Below are positions 10,059 through 20,208 of a stretch of 41,241 nucleotides of DNA, one piece after another. Origin of the DNA: Prorocentrum cordatum (taxonomy: Eukaryota; Sar; Dinophyceae; Prorocentrales; Prorocentraceae). The notes below the pieces were generated by a model. It was not told where the DNA came from and made no database searches. It saw only the letters and a list, made by a program, of their open reading frames with translations. The stretch lies in assembly GCA_963575745.1 (NCBI GenBank), contig CAUYUJ010015026.1, forward strand, positions 10,001-51,241, read 5' to 3'. Made by a program: the position numbers and the translations under genes. Positions within the stretch are counted from its first letter, which is position 1. Every line of letters begins with the position of its first letter.

Positions 10059-10952
10059 CACCAGCTCCAGGAGGTCGGAGGCCCCCGCGTTCGGTCAGCC
10101 CGCCTCTGGACCGAGGCCTTCCTGCTCCGTGCGGCGACGACGACCCTCCGCACGGTGGCGGCGACGGAGGCGATTGCGCTGAGGGTGACCGCGCGCCGCC
10201 ACCTCCCCATGGCGCGCTGGCTCGGCGGCCAGCCCTGGCCCGCGTGGTGGCGCTCGTAGGCGACGGCCACCACGCTCGATCGAGCGGCAAGCGTGCGCGG
10301 GCCCTCGCCGCGAGCCCGCGCCGTCAGGGCGTTGGAGGCGGAGCGTCGGGAGGCCGCCTCGCGAGTCCGCCCTCAGGCAATCATCTACTCCGCCCTTCTG
10401 CGATCGTCCCCCCCCGCCCCCCTCTCGCCTGCACGCCCGTCTCGCCACCCGTCTCCAGCGCTGGTTCGGGGCCCGCGACGCCGATGCTGAGGCGGTGGAC
10501 TGGTCTGCCGTGTCGTCGGTGATGCATCGCGCCCCCCCGTCCTGGCGCAGTGCCTGCATTAAGACCTGGGAGGAGGGTGGATCACCGAGTCTAGGATGCG
10601 CAACCCTTACAGGGGATGCGTCTGGGGATGCCCGAGGGCCCGCGATTCGCTCAAGCATTATTTCTGCCACTGCTTTCCCATGTAGATGCTCGCTTGTAGA
10701 CAGCTTCGAGCGGATCTCCCTGCGGCCCCCTTTCTGGACCCCCTCTTGGCTCTGGGCCTGATCCACCCAAGCCCCGAAGCTTTCCCTTTTACCGCGTTCC
10801 ATTTTCAGCTTGATCGTCTGGCCCACCAAGAGAGCAAGGCCCACCCAATCCCATTTTCTCAGGAGGCCGCCCAAAGCCTCGCGAGAGCTTCCCACCAAGC
10901 ATTATACTTTCCCCTCGGCAAATCAGGCCGCAGGCGGCCGCGCCGGCTCTAG
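10059..10952 (+). pseudogene. LINE 1 ORF2, C-terminal region with CCHC knuckle
   Basis: Continues the polymerase ORF in shifted frames. From 10059 one frame is helical and Arg-rich (WTEAFLLRAA, then HLPMARWLGG). From about 10578 another reads RMRNPYRG, then a CX3CX8HX4C knuckle with Cys codons at 10617 and 10629 and His at 10656. This type of knuckle is known near the C-terminus of many non-LTR ORF2 proteins, where it helps RNA or target binding. TAG at 10683-10685 probably replaces a Trp codon, after which the frame continues (MLACRQLRADLP) to about 10952. The segment marks the 3' end of the coding part. Confidence 0.75.
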
Positions 10953-10990
10953 TTCGGTATGAAGACGCTGGCCCCCACAGACGCTCCAAC

Positions 10991-11066
10991 CTCCTCCTCC
11001 TCCTCCTCCTCCTCCTCCTCCTCCTCCTCCTGCTCCTCCTCCTCATCATCATCCTCATCATCATCC

Positions 11067-11132
<66 letters not shown>

Positions 11133-11145
11133 CCATTATCATCCC
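10991..11145. repeat. (TCC)n then (TCA)n microsatellite, right flank of LINE 1
   Basis: TCC triplets to about 11045, then TCA/TCATCC triplets. It starts about 40 bp after the last LINE 1 reading frame and may combine the element's 3' tail with the target microsatellite. Confidence 0.95.
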
Positions 11146-12000
11146 CCCCTCCTCCCCCACACCCCTTCTTCTTTCCTCCCTCCTCTCTCCATTCCCTCGT
11201 CCTCATCCCTCCCCCCCTCCCTCTATCCATCCATGCATCCATCCATCCTTCCCCCCTGCACCGCTACTCGATCCTGACGCGCGAGATCCTGAGAGCTACA
11301 CGGATGCAGCATCACACCATCCGAGGGGGGCATGAAATTCACATGCAGCAACGGAAGCGGCCCCCCAAGGGCCGAGCAGAACGGAACGGGCTTTCGTCCT
11401 CGCCGAACTCTCCGAGCTCGGGGCAGACCGCCTCCTTTTCTCCTTGCAAGCACTCGCAGGGCCTCGGCTCGGCAGGAGAAACAACAAAAAGGGCGAGCCC
11501 ACCCCGCAGCCCACAGCCCACAGCCCACAGCCCACGGACGAGGTCGACCCCACAGCCCACAGCCCAAGACAACGTTGGGAGCGGGAAGGAGCGATGGGGC
11601 TCCTTCGACAGCTGGCTTCCAGGCCAAGGAGGAGCGACAAGCGTCGGAGACTTCCGGGCCTTCCAGGCCTCCGCCCCCGCCGCTCAAACAGCTCCGGAGG
11701 CTTCCAAAAAACGACCAGAGGGGCCCGACAAGGCCGAAGATTCCCGAGTAAGACGGCTCAAGAGGCCCCGAAGACGTCCTAAGAAGGCTTCAAGATGCGC
11801 CCCGAGAGGCCCAGGAGGCCAAAATTGCTTTGTTCCATCAGCAAGCAATTGTTTGGGCGACGGACCCATCCCTATGCAGTCATGTGTAGCGCAGGGCGCG
11901 GGTCTCTCTTCGTACACTGCGCGCCGCGGAGCAATGCGGAAAGATAATTGCTGCAGATCACGCGCACGGGTGCACTGAACTACTTGGGACCAGATCCGCG
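11146..12000. other. No gene; short-word repeats
   Basis: C/T-rich DNA to 11260; a (CAGCCCA)n-like run at about 11506-11567; and CCAAGAGGC-type words around 11740-11820 that recur at 15240-15355 (opposite strand) and 32590-32720. Frames here are compositional. Confidence 0.45.
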
Positions 12001-12004
12001 TGAA

Positions 12005-12204
12005 GGGTGTGCCGAATAATTCGGATGTCCCCGCGCGAACACGCCACAGAGGCCGCAGGTGGACCTCCTCTGGGCACGACTCGTGCGAGGCATGTTCCGA
12101 AATGGGCAGGGGGCACGCCAGGCGAAGCTGCCCACTGGTGCCATAGGTGGTGCTCCTTCTGGGGCATGATTCGCGTGACGGGTGTGCCGGCATGGGCTGG
12201 GAGG
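12005..12204 (+). repeat. Diverged copies of the ~90-bp minisatellite unit
   Basis: Three GTGCCG/GTTCCG landmarks with CCG at 12012, 12097 and 12187 (spacing 85 and 90). The segment TCTGGGGCATGATTCGCGTG followed by ACGGGTGTGCCG resembles the array unit at 34.6-36.7 kb (TATGGGGCCACGAAACGTGT then GAGGGGTGTGCCG). The translation GTTRARHVPKWAGGTPG also parallels the array's ATKRVRGVPKWVCGTHAG. Confidence 0.65.
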
Positions 12205-12390
12205 CGCTGTACGGCGCTAGCGCGAGAGCCACATTTTGAAATCGGCCCCCCTTCACCCGTGAAATTGCAAACATGAAGTTCCAGAATCGGAAATGAAGGG
12301 GGAAATCTCAATCGAAACGCCTGGCCCGCCCCACCGACAGGTTTGACATTGGGGGCGCGAGAGGGAGGAGTTATGTATAAGGAAAAGGGA
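12205..12390 (+). repeat. Family R, partial copy R0 (3' end only)
   Basis: One 83-bp-module unit (GCGAGAGCCACATTTTGAAA at 12222) is followed by the family's 3' block: AGAATC, GAAATCTCAA, GAAACGCCTGGCCCGCCC, then ATAAGGAAAAGGGATGG leading into GGA repeats. The same block ends the copies at 14.8-14.95 kb and, inverted, at 39.1-39.2 kb. Confidence 0.8.
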
Positions 12391-13163
12391 TGGAGGAGGA
12401 GAAGGACGAAGAGGAGGAGAGCGGGGGGAGGAGAAAGAGGAGGAGGAGAAGGCGGTGGAAAGAGGAAAAGAGAGGAGGAGGAGGAGGAGGAGGAGGAGGA
12501 GGAGGAGGAGGAGGAAGGAGACGGAGACGGAAAAGGAGAAGGAAGAGGAGGAGGAGAGAGGAGGAGGAGGAGGAGGAGGAGGAGGGAGGAGTTGGAGAAG
12601 GAGGAGGAGGAGGAGGAGGAGGAGAGGCGGAGGCGGAGGAGGAAGAGGGGGGAGGGAGGAGGAGGAGGAGGGGAGGAGGAAGAGGAGGAGGAGGAGGAGG
12701 AGGAGGAGGAGGAGGAAGAGGAGGAGGAAGGAGGAAGAGGAGGAGGAGGAGAGAGGCAGAGGAGAGGGGTGAGGGGAGGAGTAGGAAGGAGGGGGCGGGG
12801 GGAGGGAAGGAGGAGGAGAGGAGGAGGAGGAGGAGGAGGAGGAGGAGGAGGAGGAGGAGGAGGAGGAGGAAGAGGAGGAGAGGAGAGGAGGAGGAAGAGG
12901 AGGAGGAGGGGGAGGAGGAGGAGAGGAGGAGGAGAGGAGGAGGAGGAGGAGGAAGAGGAGAGGAGGAGGAGGAGGAGGAGGAGGAGGAGGCAGAGGAGAG
13001 GGGGGGAGGGGGAGGAGTAGGAAGAGGAGGGGGTGCGGGGGAGGAGGAGAGGAGGAGGGAGGAGGAGGAGGAGGAGGAGGAGGAGGAGGAGGAGGAGGAG
13101 GGGGAGGGGGAGGGGGAGGAGGAGGAGGAGGAGGAGGAGGAGGAGGAGGAGGACGAGGAGGAG
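12391..13163. repeat. Large (GGA)n tract (about 770 bp)
   Basis: Imperfect GGA, GAA and GGG triplets linking the 3' end of R0 to the 5' end of R1 in the same orientation. The Glu/Gly/Arg-rich frames and their Ser/Pro/Leu antisense frames are artefacts. Confidence 0.95.
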
Positions 13164-13906
13164 GACCAGTGCAAACCCAAGATCCATCCACGACATTGCA
13201 ATAAACCTTCCCTGCAAGTTCCCTCTTCACAGGCCCCAGTCTCCACTGGCACTGGATCGTTGGAAGACAACCGTTTGGAAATCCTTTTGGGAATTTCGAC
13301 GCCGCGAATCACCATCATTGTTGACGATCCTGACTCTTGCCAAAACACCGTTCTTGGGACTTCAACACCGCGAATCAACGATATTGCCGCGCCCTGACAT
13401 TCCAACAGCGTGCCAAAACGCCGTTTGGGGGACGTCAACAATAAGAACCCTTGAAACTGTTGCAAACTCGTGCGACGAAAGCGCGCGGCGCAAAGGCGAG
13501 AGCCACATTTTGAGAAAGAGCAGCCCTCCGTCTATGAAGTTCGCACAAACTTGTAAGGCGAACGTGAGCGGCGCCAAGGCGAGAGCCACGTGTTGAAAAT
13601 CGCCTGCCCTCCATCCGCGAAACCGCTGCAAACTGGCAAGACGAATGTGCGCGGCGCTTAGGCTTAAGTCGGGCCTGTCCCTCTACAGGAGGAAAATTCA
13701 AAAATAGTCACACAAAAAATACTCCGACGGAAGGACCCCACATGAGAATCCTCTGGGCGAATCTGGAAAAAAACCTCACCGTCGTCCTCGTGGTTGGTGA
13801 GGCGTCCTGGCTGTCTCTTCTGCGTATATTTCTTCTCGCCTTGGCGCGGGCCCTCCCCCCGCTCCCTACGTTGCCCCCGACCTCGCCCTCCTGTTTTCGC
13901 TCCGGA

Positions 13907-14058
13907 CATTCAGAAAGTGGCCCGGAGTGGTGTTCTGGGAACACGAAGAACACGAAGTGGCCTACAGTTGGCTCCGGGCATTCAAAATGTGGCCCGGGAG
14001 TGGTGTTCTGGGAACACGAAGAACACGAAGTGGCCTACAGTTGGCTCCGGGCATTCAA
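13907..14058 (+). repeat. 72/73-bp tandem repeats inside the TIR element
   Basis: CATTCA landmarks at 13907, 13979 and 14052; each unit carries GTGGCCCGG, GTGTTCTGGGAACACGAAGA and CCTACAGTTGGCTCC. Confidence 0.85.
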
Positions 14059-14059
14059 A

Positions 14060-14360
14060 ATGTGACCTGGGAATGGCGTTCTGGCAGCGCGAGAGCCCAA
14101 AAGTGGCGATAGTTACAGGAATTGGATGACCCGCTCGGATTAGTAACATGATCCGCGGGCCCCATAGGGAGGGGGCTCCCGCTTGAGACTTCCTCGCAAT
14201 TCACTCACAAATGTGGCCTGGGAATGGCGTTCTGGCAGCGCGAGAGCCCAAAAGTGACGACAGTTACAGGAATTGGATGACCCGCCCGGATTAGTAACAT
14301 AATCCGCGGGCCCCATAGGGAGGGGGCTCCCGCTTGAGACTTCCTCGCAATTCACTCACA
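14060..14360 (+). repeat. 151-bp direct repeat (two copies) inside the TIR element
   Basis: The two units, 14060-14210 and 14211-14360, begin ATGTG(A/G)CCTGGGAATGGCG and end TTCACTCACA. They differ at only a few positions, which suggests recent duplication. Confidence 0.9.
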
Positions 14361-14375
14361 GACGAGGCCCAAGGC

Positions 14376-14581
14376 GAGTGAGTGAGTGAGTGAGTGACTG
14401 ACTGACTGGTGATAATGATGATCATCACGCTCTCTCACGCGCACACTCATCATCATCATATGTGAGTGCTGATGAGTCAGTGAGTGAGTGAGTGAGTGAG
14501 TGAGTGAGTGAGTGAGTGAGTGAGTGAGTGAGTGAGTGTGTGAGGGATGATGAGTGAGTGAGTGAGTGAGTGAGGAATGAG

Positions 14582-14613
<32 letters not shown>
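14376..14613. repeat. (GTGA)n and (TGA)n microsatellite
   Basis: Tetranucleotide GTGA repeats with short interruptions, then a TGA run. A degenerate relative may lie at 16210-16380. Confidence 0.9.
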
Positions 14614-14989
14614 GTGGGTTCCTCTTCCTGCGCGGGGTGTCCAGAGAAAACAAGAACCCCACTTTGGATGTGGGGGAAAATCATATGGGAGCGATGTTTG
14701 AACCATGTTAGAGTATTTTATTGTATGTTTGACTATCTTTTATTTTCGTCCAAAATCCCCTTGTAGGGGGGGACAGGCCCGACTTAAGCTTAGGCGAGAG
14801 AAACATTTTGAAAGTGACCCGCCCTCCATCCGTGAAACTGGTGCAGGTTCTTAAGCTTCGGGAGCATCATGGGTGAGGAAGTCTCCGGCGAAACGCTTGG
14901 CCCGCCCTTTCGACCAGCCTCCAGTTGCGCCAGGAAGCAGTCATTCGTATGGAAAAAGGAATGAAGGAGGGTAAAGAGGACGAGGAGGA

Positions 14990-16225
14990 GGAGGGGGAGG
15001 CTCTGAAAAGAGAGAAGTCTGATCAACCAAAGAGGCAAGCAATCCGCAAGTGGCATCCCCACCATCTGGACTGGAACGGGCACCTGTCCCCACCCCTGGC
15101 GGCTCCTCCTTGGGGCGCTCAAGTACCACGCTTGCTATCGAATGGCCTTTGGCCCATCCCGCCACCGTGCCTGGGCTGTGGGTATGAAGCTTATTGGATG
15201 TACGTTGGGATCTCGTGGAGGGCGTCTTGGAGGCAGTTTGGGGGCCGTTTGGGGGCCTCTTGGGGCCTCTTTGGGGCCTCTTGGGGGCCTCTTGGGGGCC
15301 TCCTCTTGGGGCCTCCTGGGCGCCTCTTGGGGCCTCATGGGGGCTTCTTGGGGCGGAAGGCTCGGGTTTTCGGTTTGTGTTCATGCTTTTGGGCCTGAAA
15401 AAGTCACGCGACAAGACGCGACAAGCCCCAGGGGACCCGCGGGAAGGAGTGAGGTCGCAGGCTCAGGGTATTCGGCAAAAGGACCTGAGGACACTACTCC
15501 GTGCCCAGAGGCACGGTGGCGGACATCGCGATGAGCATGCGGGTCAGAAAAGGGAGAAGTCTGATCGACCAAACAGGCAAACCGGCCGAGACATCCCCAC
15601 CATTTGGGCATCCCCACCATTCGGGGGCAAACGGGCAGATGTCCCCACCCCTGGCGACTCCTCCTTGGGGCGCTCAAGTACATCGCGATGAGCATGTGGG
15701 TCAGAAAAGGGAGAAGTCTGATCGACCAAACAGGCAAACCGGCCGAGACATCCCCACCATTTCGGCGCAACACGCCTGCTACATCGCGAGTAGCATGTGG
15801 ATCAGAAAGGGGAGAAGTCCGATCGGCCAAACAGGCAAACGATCGAGACATCCCCACCGTTTGGGGGCAAACGGGCAGATGTCCCCACCCCTGGCGGCTC
15901 CTCCTTGGGGCGCTCAAGTGCCACGCCTGCTACATCGCGATGAGCATGCGGGTCAGAAAAGGGAGAAGTCTGATCGACCAAACAGGCAAACCGGTCGAGA
16001 CATCCCCTCCATGTGGGCGCAAACGGGCAGATGTCCCCGCCCTTGGCGGCTCCTCCTTGGGGCGCTCAAGTACCACGCCTACTACATCGCGAGGAGCATG
16101 TGGGTCAGAAAAGGGAGAAGTCTGATCGACCAAACAGGCAAACCGGTCGAGACATCCCCACCATGTGGGCGCAAACGGGCAGATGTCCCCACCTGACGGC
16201 TCCTCCTTGGGGCTCGCAGCTAGAG
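14990..16225 (+). repeat. ~151-bp tandem array with an inserted segment
   Basis: The unit contains GGGTCAGAAAAGGGAGAAGT, ATCGACCAAACAGGCAAACC, GATGTCCCCACCCCTGGCGG and CTCCTTGGGGCGCTCAAGTA. GGGTCAG landmarks fall at 15541, 15698, 15799 (unit shortened by about 50 bp), 15950 and 16102; a diverged first unit lies near 15005-15140. Open frames through it, in several frames, follow from the repeat length and are not evidence for a gene. Confidence 0.85.
15141..15525. repeat. ~385-bp segment bounded by 14-bp inverted repeats within the array
   Basis: CCGCCACCGTGCCT at 15159-15172 and its reverse complement at 15509-15522 bound DNA unrelated to the 151-bp units, including GGGGCCTCTT repeats (15240-15355). 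The array resumes at ACATCGCGATGAGCATG. Confidence 0.55.
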
Positions 16226-16724
16226 CGTCAGCGAGTCTGAATGTGAGCGCATCTGAGCGTCAGTGAATCGGAGTATGAATGATGAGAGCGTGATGAGTCT
16301 GAGTTCGAGTGTATCTGAGTGTGGATGGGTTTGAGTATGAGTGATCTGAGCGTGATGAAAGGGAGAAGGAGGCGGGAGCGAGTGAGGAGGCGTAGGCGTC
16401 CCAGTAATAACAAGAACCCCACTCTTAGGATGTGAGGAAAAGAATTGTCATGAATAAGAATTGAAGACAGCGGCCACAGCGACGACGACGACGACGACGG
16501 GTGGCCGCGCCGGGAGGTCTCGGCGCCAGCGGCCCCCCCAGCCGGAAACGCGGCCAAAGCTTCTACACGTGGGGGCACGAGGCCCTTGGCTTGTCGGAGC
16601 AGAGGAAGGCGGTGGACAGTTAGCAGAGCGGAGTCGGAGCAGAGCGAACCGAAGCGAAGTTGGAGCGGAGCGTGTCGGAACGGAGGGTCAAGCGGCAAAG
16701 CGAAGTCGGAGCGGAGGATCGACG
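16226..16724. other. No gene; degenerate GTGA-like DNA and a shared fragment
   Basis: GAGTCTGA/GTGAT-type words run to about 16380. AACAAGAACCCCACT followed by GGATGTG and GGAAAA at 16407-16440 also occurs at about 14648-14682, near the right end of the TIR element, so a piece of that family may lie here. A (GAC)n run sits near 16478-16498. Confidence 0.5.
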
Positions 16725-16900
16725 GGGGAGGAGGAGGAGGAGGAGGAGGAGGAGGAGGAGGAGGAGGAGGAGGAGGAGGGGAGGAGGAAGAGGAGGAGGA
16801 GAGGAGGAGGGAGGAGGAGGAGGAGGAGGAATAGGAGGAGGAGGAGGAGGAGGAGGAGGAGGAGACGGAGGCGGAGGCGGAGGCGGAGGAGGACGAGGAA
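16725..16900. repeat. (GGA)n microsatellite
   Basis: GGA triplets with GGC/GAC interruptions near the right end. Confidence 0.95.
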
Positions 16901-16954
16901 GAGGATCGATGAACGAGGTGTTTGCTTATGTTTCCTCGTTCTTGTACTTTTTAA

Positions 16955-17155
16955 GTGCTCGCCGGGGGCAGCATCGATGACGAGTCCCTCACGTGTCTCG
17001 CCGTGTTGGTGCATGCGGCCTACAACACGTTCAGCTGCTTCCATCGTCGTGACCGCCCTCCCATTGCAGTGCTCGCACAACAGGCCTTCGTGCAGAGTTG
17101 TGTCAATGCGGCACAGAGCCATGCGGCCAGCGCCTGGACGCTGGACAGACGCTGA
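16955..17155 (+). pseudogene. Possible LINE ORF2 C-terminal fragment
   Basis: A 66-residue open stretch, balanced in composition and predicted helical, containing DDESLTCLAVLVHAAYN and ending HAASAWTLDRR. This resembles, from memory, the C-terminal tail of CCHC-type dinoflagellate LINE ORF2 proteins, which end in a helical segment after the knuckle. Only the tail is present; upstream is a GGA tract, so the rest is missing or replaced. It does not match the C-terminus of LINE 1 or LINE 2 and would derive from a third family. The assignment rests on a weak pattern. Confidence 0.3.
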
Positions 17156-18728
17156 GCCCAGCGGCCGTCGCAACGACGCCGATAACTGATTTAATGTTCG
17201 AGCTCCTCTTACCTCGTCTCCTCTCCGTCCTCTCTTAGTGGCTACGGCGCGGCCCCTTTCCCCAGGGGAGCTGGGTGGGCCCATATCCCAATATTGGCAA
17301 GCCTGGGCGCGCCTAGGTCCCTGTCGCACGCGGAGGCTGGCCTGCGAACGCATGCTAGATCGCATGTTTTCTGGGCGTTCCTCATGCCTCCTCCCCTCCT
17401 CTCTTTGCTCTCCGCCTCCCCCCCTCATCTTTCCTCTACCCATGCACGGAAAGACCCCAACCATGATAATTCCCACGGGTAGCTCTTGTTGTCAATATGT
17501 CGTCTCCCAGACCAAGGCTCCATGCGCGAGTTAGCCTACTGCAGGTCGGCTTGTGTCGCGTCCTGGGCTTGCCAGGCATATCCCTGACCCGCAACATGTT
17601 TACAGCTGGACCGAGGTATAAGAACGAGGTCGTTTCGGGGAGGGTACCCTAGTGTTCGTCGTGTTTGTTGGAGGTTCTTGTGCATCCTGGGGAGGGTACC
17701 CTCGGATGTTCTATGTGTTTGGGCCAGCGGAGAGTCTCATCTTCTTGACGGATGCTTTTATGTCCTAGGTCCGACCGTATAGGTAGCCGAGGCGTCGAGT
17801 TTAGTCTTGTTCCCCGAGTGCGCAGGACACTCCGAGGGGAGCCCAGACCTCAAGCAGCCGACAGTCAGCCTGGGCTCGACGAACGTTGTGGATCATGAAG
17901 ATGCCTGGGCCCCAGGGCTGTCAACAAACAGTTTGGTATGAAAGAGTGGACCGGGGAACAGGATCGAGCCCTGCAGGGGATTTACGGTGCGAGAGAAAAA
18001 CAATATGAGAGACCCGGGAAGGGAGAAGAGAAGACAAGAGAGGTAAGCCAGACGCATTCGCGCCACACCTGAAGTTCTACTCCTTCCAAAACCCTTTGGC
18101 ATTGGCCTGCATCCTCCTCTACAGCAGGGTGCCTCTGAAGACCTCGATCCCCACATGACAGTCCCAGGAAGTTGCCCATCGCTTGCTGCACAACTGGCGA
18201 AGGGGGCACTGGAACATTGAAGAGAGCAGAGGAGCAGCAACAGCAGCAGGGGAGGAACAGGGGGAGGCGGAGGCGGAGACAGAAGGAATGGCAATGACGT
18301 GTAAGGAGTCGGAGCCTGAGATGCACGACCACCGCCGCAACGGGACACCTGTTCCGAGAGACCGAGGCGTCCCGATGGACAGACAACTTGCTGTCAGCGG
18401 CGAGGGCGAGCGCACAGCGCGTGCGGGCGGCCGGAGGGCCGCGCCGGGCGACGGGCACGCACACAGACGACGAAGGGAGCCAGAGGGCAACAGCGGGGGA
18501 GGGAAGGCGGGAGGAGGCCTCACGCGTGGAGGATCTTCGCCAAGGTGAGCGCGCAGGCGGGCCCAGGCACCGGGGGCCGGTGTACCAACGGGTGCGCGGT
18601 CAGGCGAGGTCGCCGACGGGGGGGGCAGTGTGGTGATCAACGGAGAGGCAAGGGCTGAAAAATAAGATGCGCAAGTCAGCTTGAAGCACTGCTCGTGACA
18701 ACCACTACGCGGCGGGGCCGGGTGGACC
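17156..18728. other. No gene assigned
   Basis: Contains a repeated GGGGAGGGTACCCT word at about 17636 and 17690 with similar downstream GTGTT(C/T)G words, and otherwise unassigned DNA. Frames on both strands lack motifs. No RNA gene was recognised. Confidence 0.35.
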
Positions 18729-19010
18729 CATCGTAACGCATGAGGGATGGGAGGACACGGGAGAGAGAGGAGAGGAGGAAACAGAGAGGAAAGGAGAGAG
18801 GAGGGAGCAGGACGCAGGCGGGAAAAGGGGAGGGGAGAGGCACGGGGAGGGAGCCTGGAGGCAGGAGGGCGTGAGGTGGAGGAAGAGAAGGGACGAGTGA
18901 GTCTGCGGAAGAGGAGGAGAGGGGGAAGGAGGAGGAGGAGGAGGAGACAAGAGTAGAAGAAGGGGAGGGGGGAAGAGAAGGAGTAGGAGGAGGAGGAGGA
19001 GGGAGGGATT
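18729..19010. repeat. Purine-rich (GGA/GA) tract
   Basis: Mostly G and A on the plus strand, ending in clear GGA triplets at about 18930-19005. Confidence 0.9.
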
Positions 19011-20205
19011 TTGGATTGCACGCGTGTTGAACCATCTGGCTGTCACGTAGAGGCGGCGCTGCAGCTAGCACAGTGCTTATAAAGTCATCTGCACGGGCAC
19101 CAAGTGAACAAGTTCAGAGTAGTGAGTCCCATCTCAACCCAAGTTGACCACCTCCATGGAACCCTCGAAGGTTAAACGGCGGGCGGGCATGCTAAAAGGC
19201 TGAGTGCGAGGTCCCTGGCGGTCTTATAGACCGCAGGGGCCTGTCATTCAACAGGAGCGCAGTAAAGTGCGCGTCTCCGACTCGCAACCGTGGTCAGGAG
19301 GAAAGGGACAGCGCGGGCGGTCCTGGACGGATGTTGGCGAAGCGTGCCTGAACGCCAAACCAAGGCAGAGTTGAACGAGACAAAATGTCTGACAGCCGGA
19401 GGGCACTTACAGACAAGACCACATGTCTGACACCGCGTCTGAGCGAAACGCCTCCGCCCCTCTGCTCCTCATCCCCTGACGGGCGGAGGGACGTGCACCT
19501 GGCGGGCGGCGCGGGGAGGGGAGGCACACCACGCGTTCTGACCTGAACGGCAAAACTTGGCGGCCTGTGACTCCTAAATCAAGGGCATAAAAGACGCCCC
19601 GACCCTGATTTACGAGGCGCTGTGCGCTGAAACTCCTGTGGGCTGACGGGGCAGACCCTGCGTGATATGTCGCGTCCTGGCGGCTCTAGGCTTTGGGGTG
19701 GCCCAGGAGGTTTACAGACCACGCACTTGTAACCCAGGGTAGGGTCGTTTTTTCATCCCTCAACTAAAGCCTACTTCGAGGATCGTCGGCCACCCGACGC
19801 TCCCTCGATGAGTACCAGGACGTGCGCGGCACGGGCGGGCGGGCGGCCGCACGCGGGGGGCGCTCGCTGCTGCTTCTGCTCTGCCGCGCCGCCGTCACTC
19901 CCTGACAGTAACTCACACGTCTCGCGCGCGGGTGGTCCTGTCCACCGTCCGAGAGTCCAAGGGGAGGTCCCACACGATCTCTGCACCTGTCCACGGCAGA
20001 GGGGGAAGCGAAGCGTGGGAAGCGGGAGTGGGAAAGGAAAGTGGGAAACGTCTCGCACGAATGGCCCGACGGCCGTGGGGGAAGGGTGAGTGGCTGGTCA
20101 AGCTGATGCTAGCTAGCATGGGCGCGGCTGGCAAAGTGCGCACAATTGCTGCTGCTCCAACCTCCGTCCCGCTCCTTACCTGACCGACCGTCCCTCCCAC
20201 AAAGC
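19011..20205. other. No gene assigned; 3' flank of LINE 2
   Basis: Unique-looking DNA without a motif-bearing frame. One small hairpin is noted separately. No poly(A) or clear LINE 2 3' end was found. Confidence 0.4.
19209..19241. other. Short stem-loop
   Basis: GCGGTCT-TAT-AGACCGC forms a perfect 7-bp stem with a 3-nt loop; outer bases (AGGTCCCTG against CAGGGGCCT) extend it imperfectly. No T run follows, so there is no reason to call it a terminator. Confidence 0.6.
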
Positions 20206-20208
20206 TGA

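Larger units (their letters stand above)
5470..10988 (+). mobile_element. LINE 1: non-LTR retrotransposon with a 5' spliced leader, decayed
   Basis: One element runs from the spliced leader to the 3' TCC tract, about 5.5 kb. Order: ORF1 with coiled coil and RRM-like region, AP-type endonuclease, reverse transcriptase, thumb, and CX3CX8HX4C knuckle. It has both ends but is not intact: TAG stops at 6502, 7084, 9115 and 10683, a 34-nt C run at 8795-8828, and frame changes near 5660, 7080, 9700 and 10055. No RNase H or long terminal repeats are seen. TCC tracts on both sides suggest insertion into a microsatellite; no clean target duplication can be read there. Confidence 0.9.
13663..14788. mobile_element. 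1,126-bp terminal-inverted-repeat element with CTTAGG target duplication
   Basis: The ends are CTTAAGTCGGGCCTGTCCC on the left and its exact reverse complement on the right (19 bp), with weaker pairing for about 12 more bases around CTACA(A/G)GG. CTTAGG lies outside both ends (13657-13662 and 14789-14794). Removing the element plus one CTTAGG restores the third 83-bp unit of family R at exactly the expected 83-bp spacing. Inside are 72/73-bp repeats, a 151-bp direct repeat and a (GTGA)n tract, but no transposase, so it is non-autonomous. The superfamily is unknown. Confidence 0.85.
13164..14955 (+). repeat. Family R, copy R1, interrupted by a TIR element
   Basis: Starts at GACCAGTGCAAACCC after GGA repeats. 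Module 1 includes ATTGCAATAAACC and TTCCCTGCAAG. Module 2 is 67-73-bp repeats around GGGACTTCAACACCGCGAATC, with landmarks at 13289, 13356 and 13429. Module 3 is 83-bp repeats, GCGAGAG at 13496 and 13579, with the third unit split by the insertion at 13663-14788. The 3' block (AAGCTT, GAAACGCTTGGCCCGCC) leads back into a GGA-rich tract at about 14955. Without the insertion the copy is about 660 bp. Non-coding as far as can be seen. Confidence 0.85.

Noticed and set aside
11506-11567. Telomere-like heptamer repeat
   Set aside because: CAGCCCA differs from the TTTAGGG-type repeat expected in this group and the run is short and irregular.
12253-13465. Several 225-420-residue frames on both strands
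   Set aside because: They translate the GGA/TCC tract into Glu/Gly/Arg or Ser/Pro/Leu runs and have no non-repetitive domain.
14990-16225. A CRISPR array or bacterial system
   Set aside because: Units of about 151 bp are near-contiguous repeats without spacers, in clearly eukaryotic DNA.
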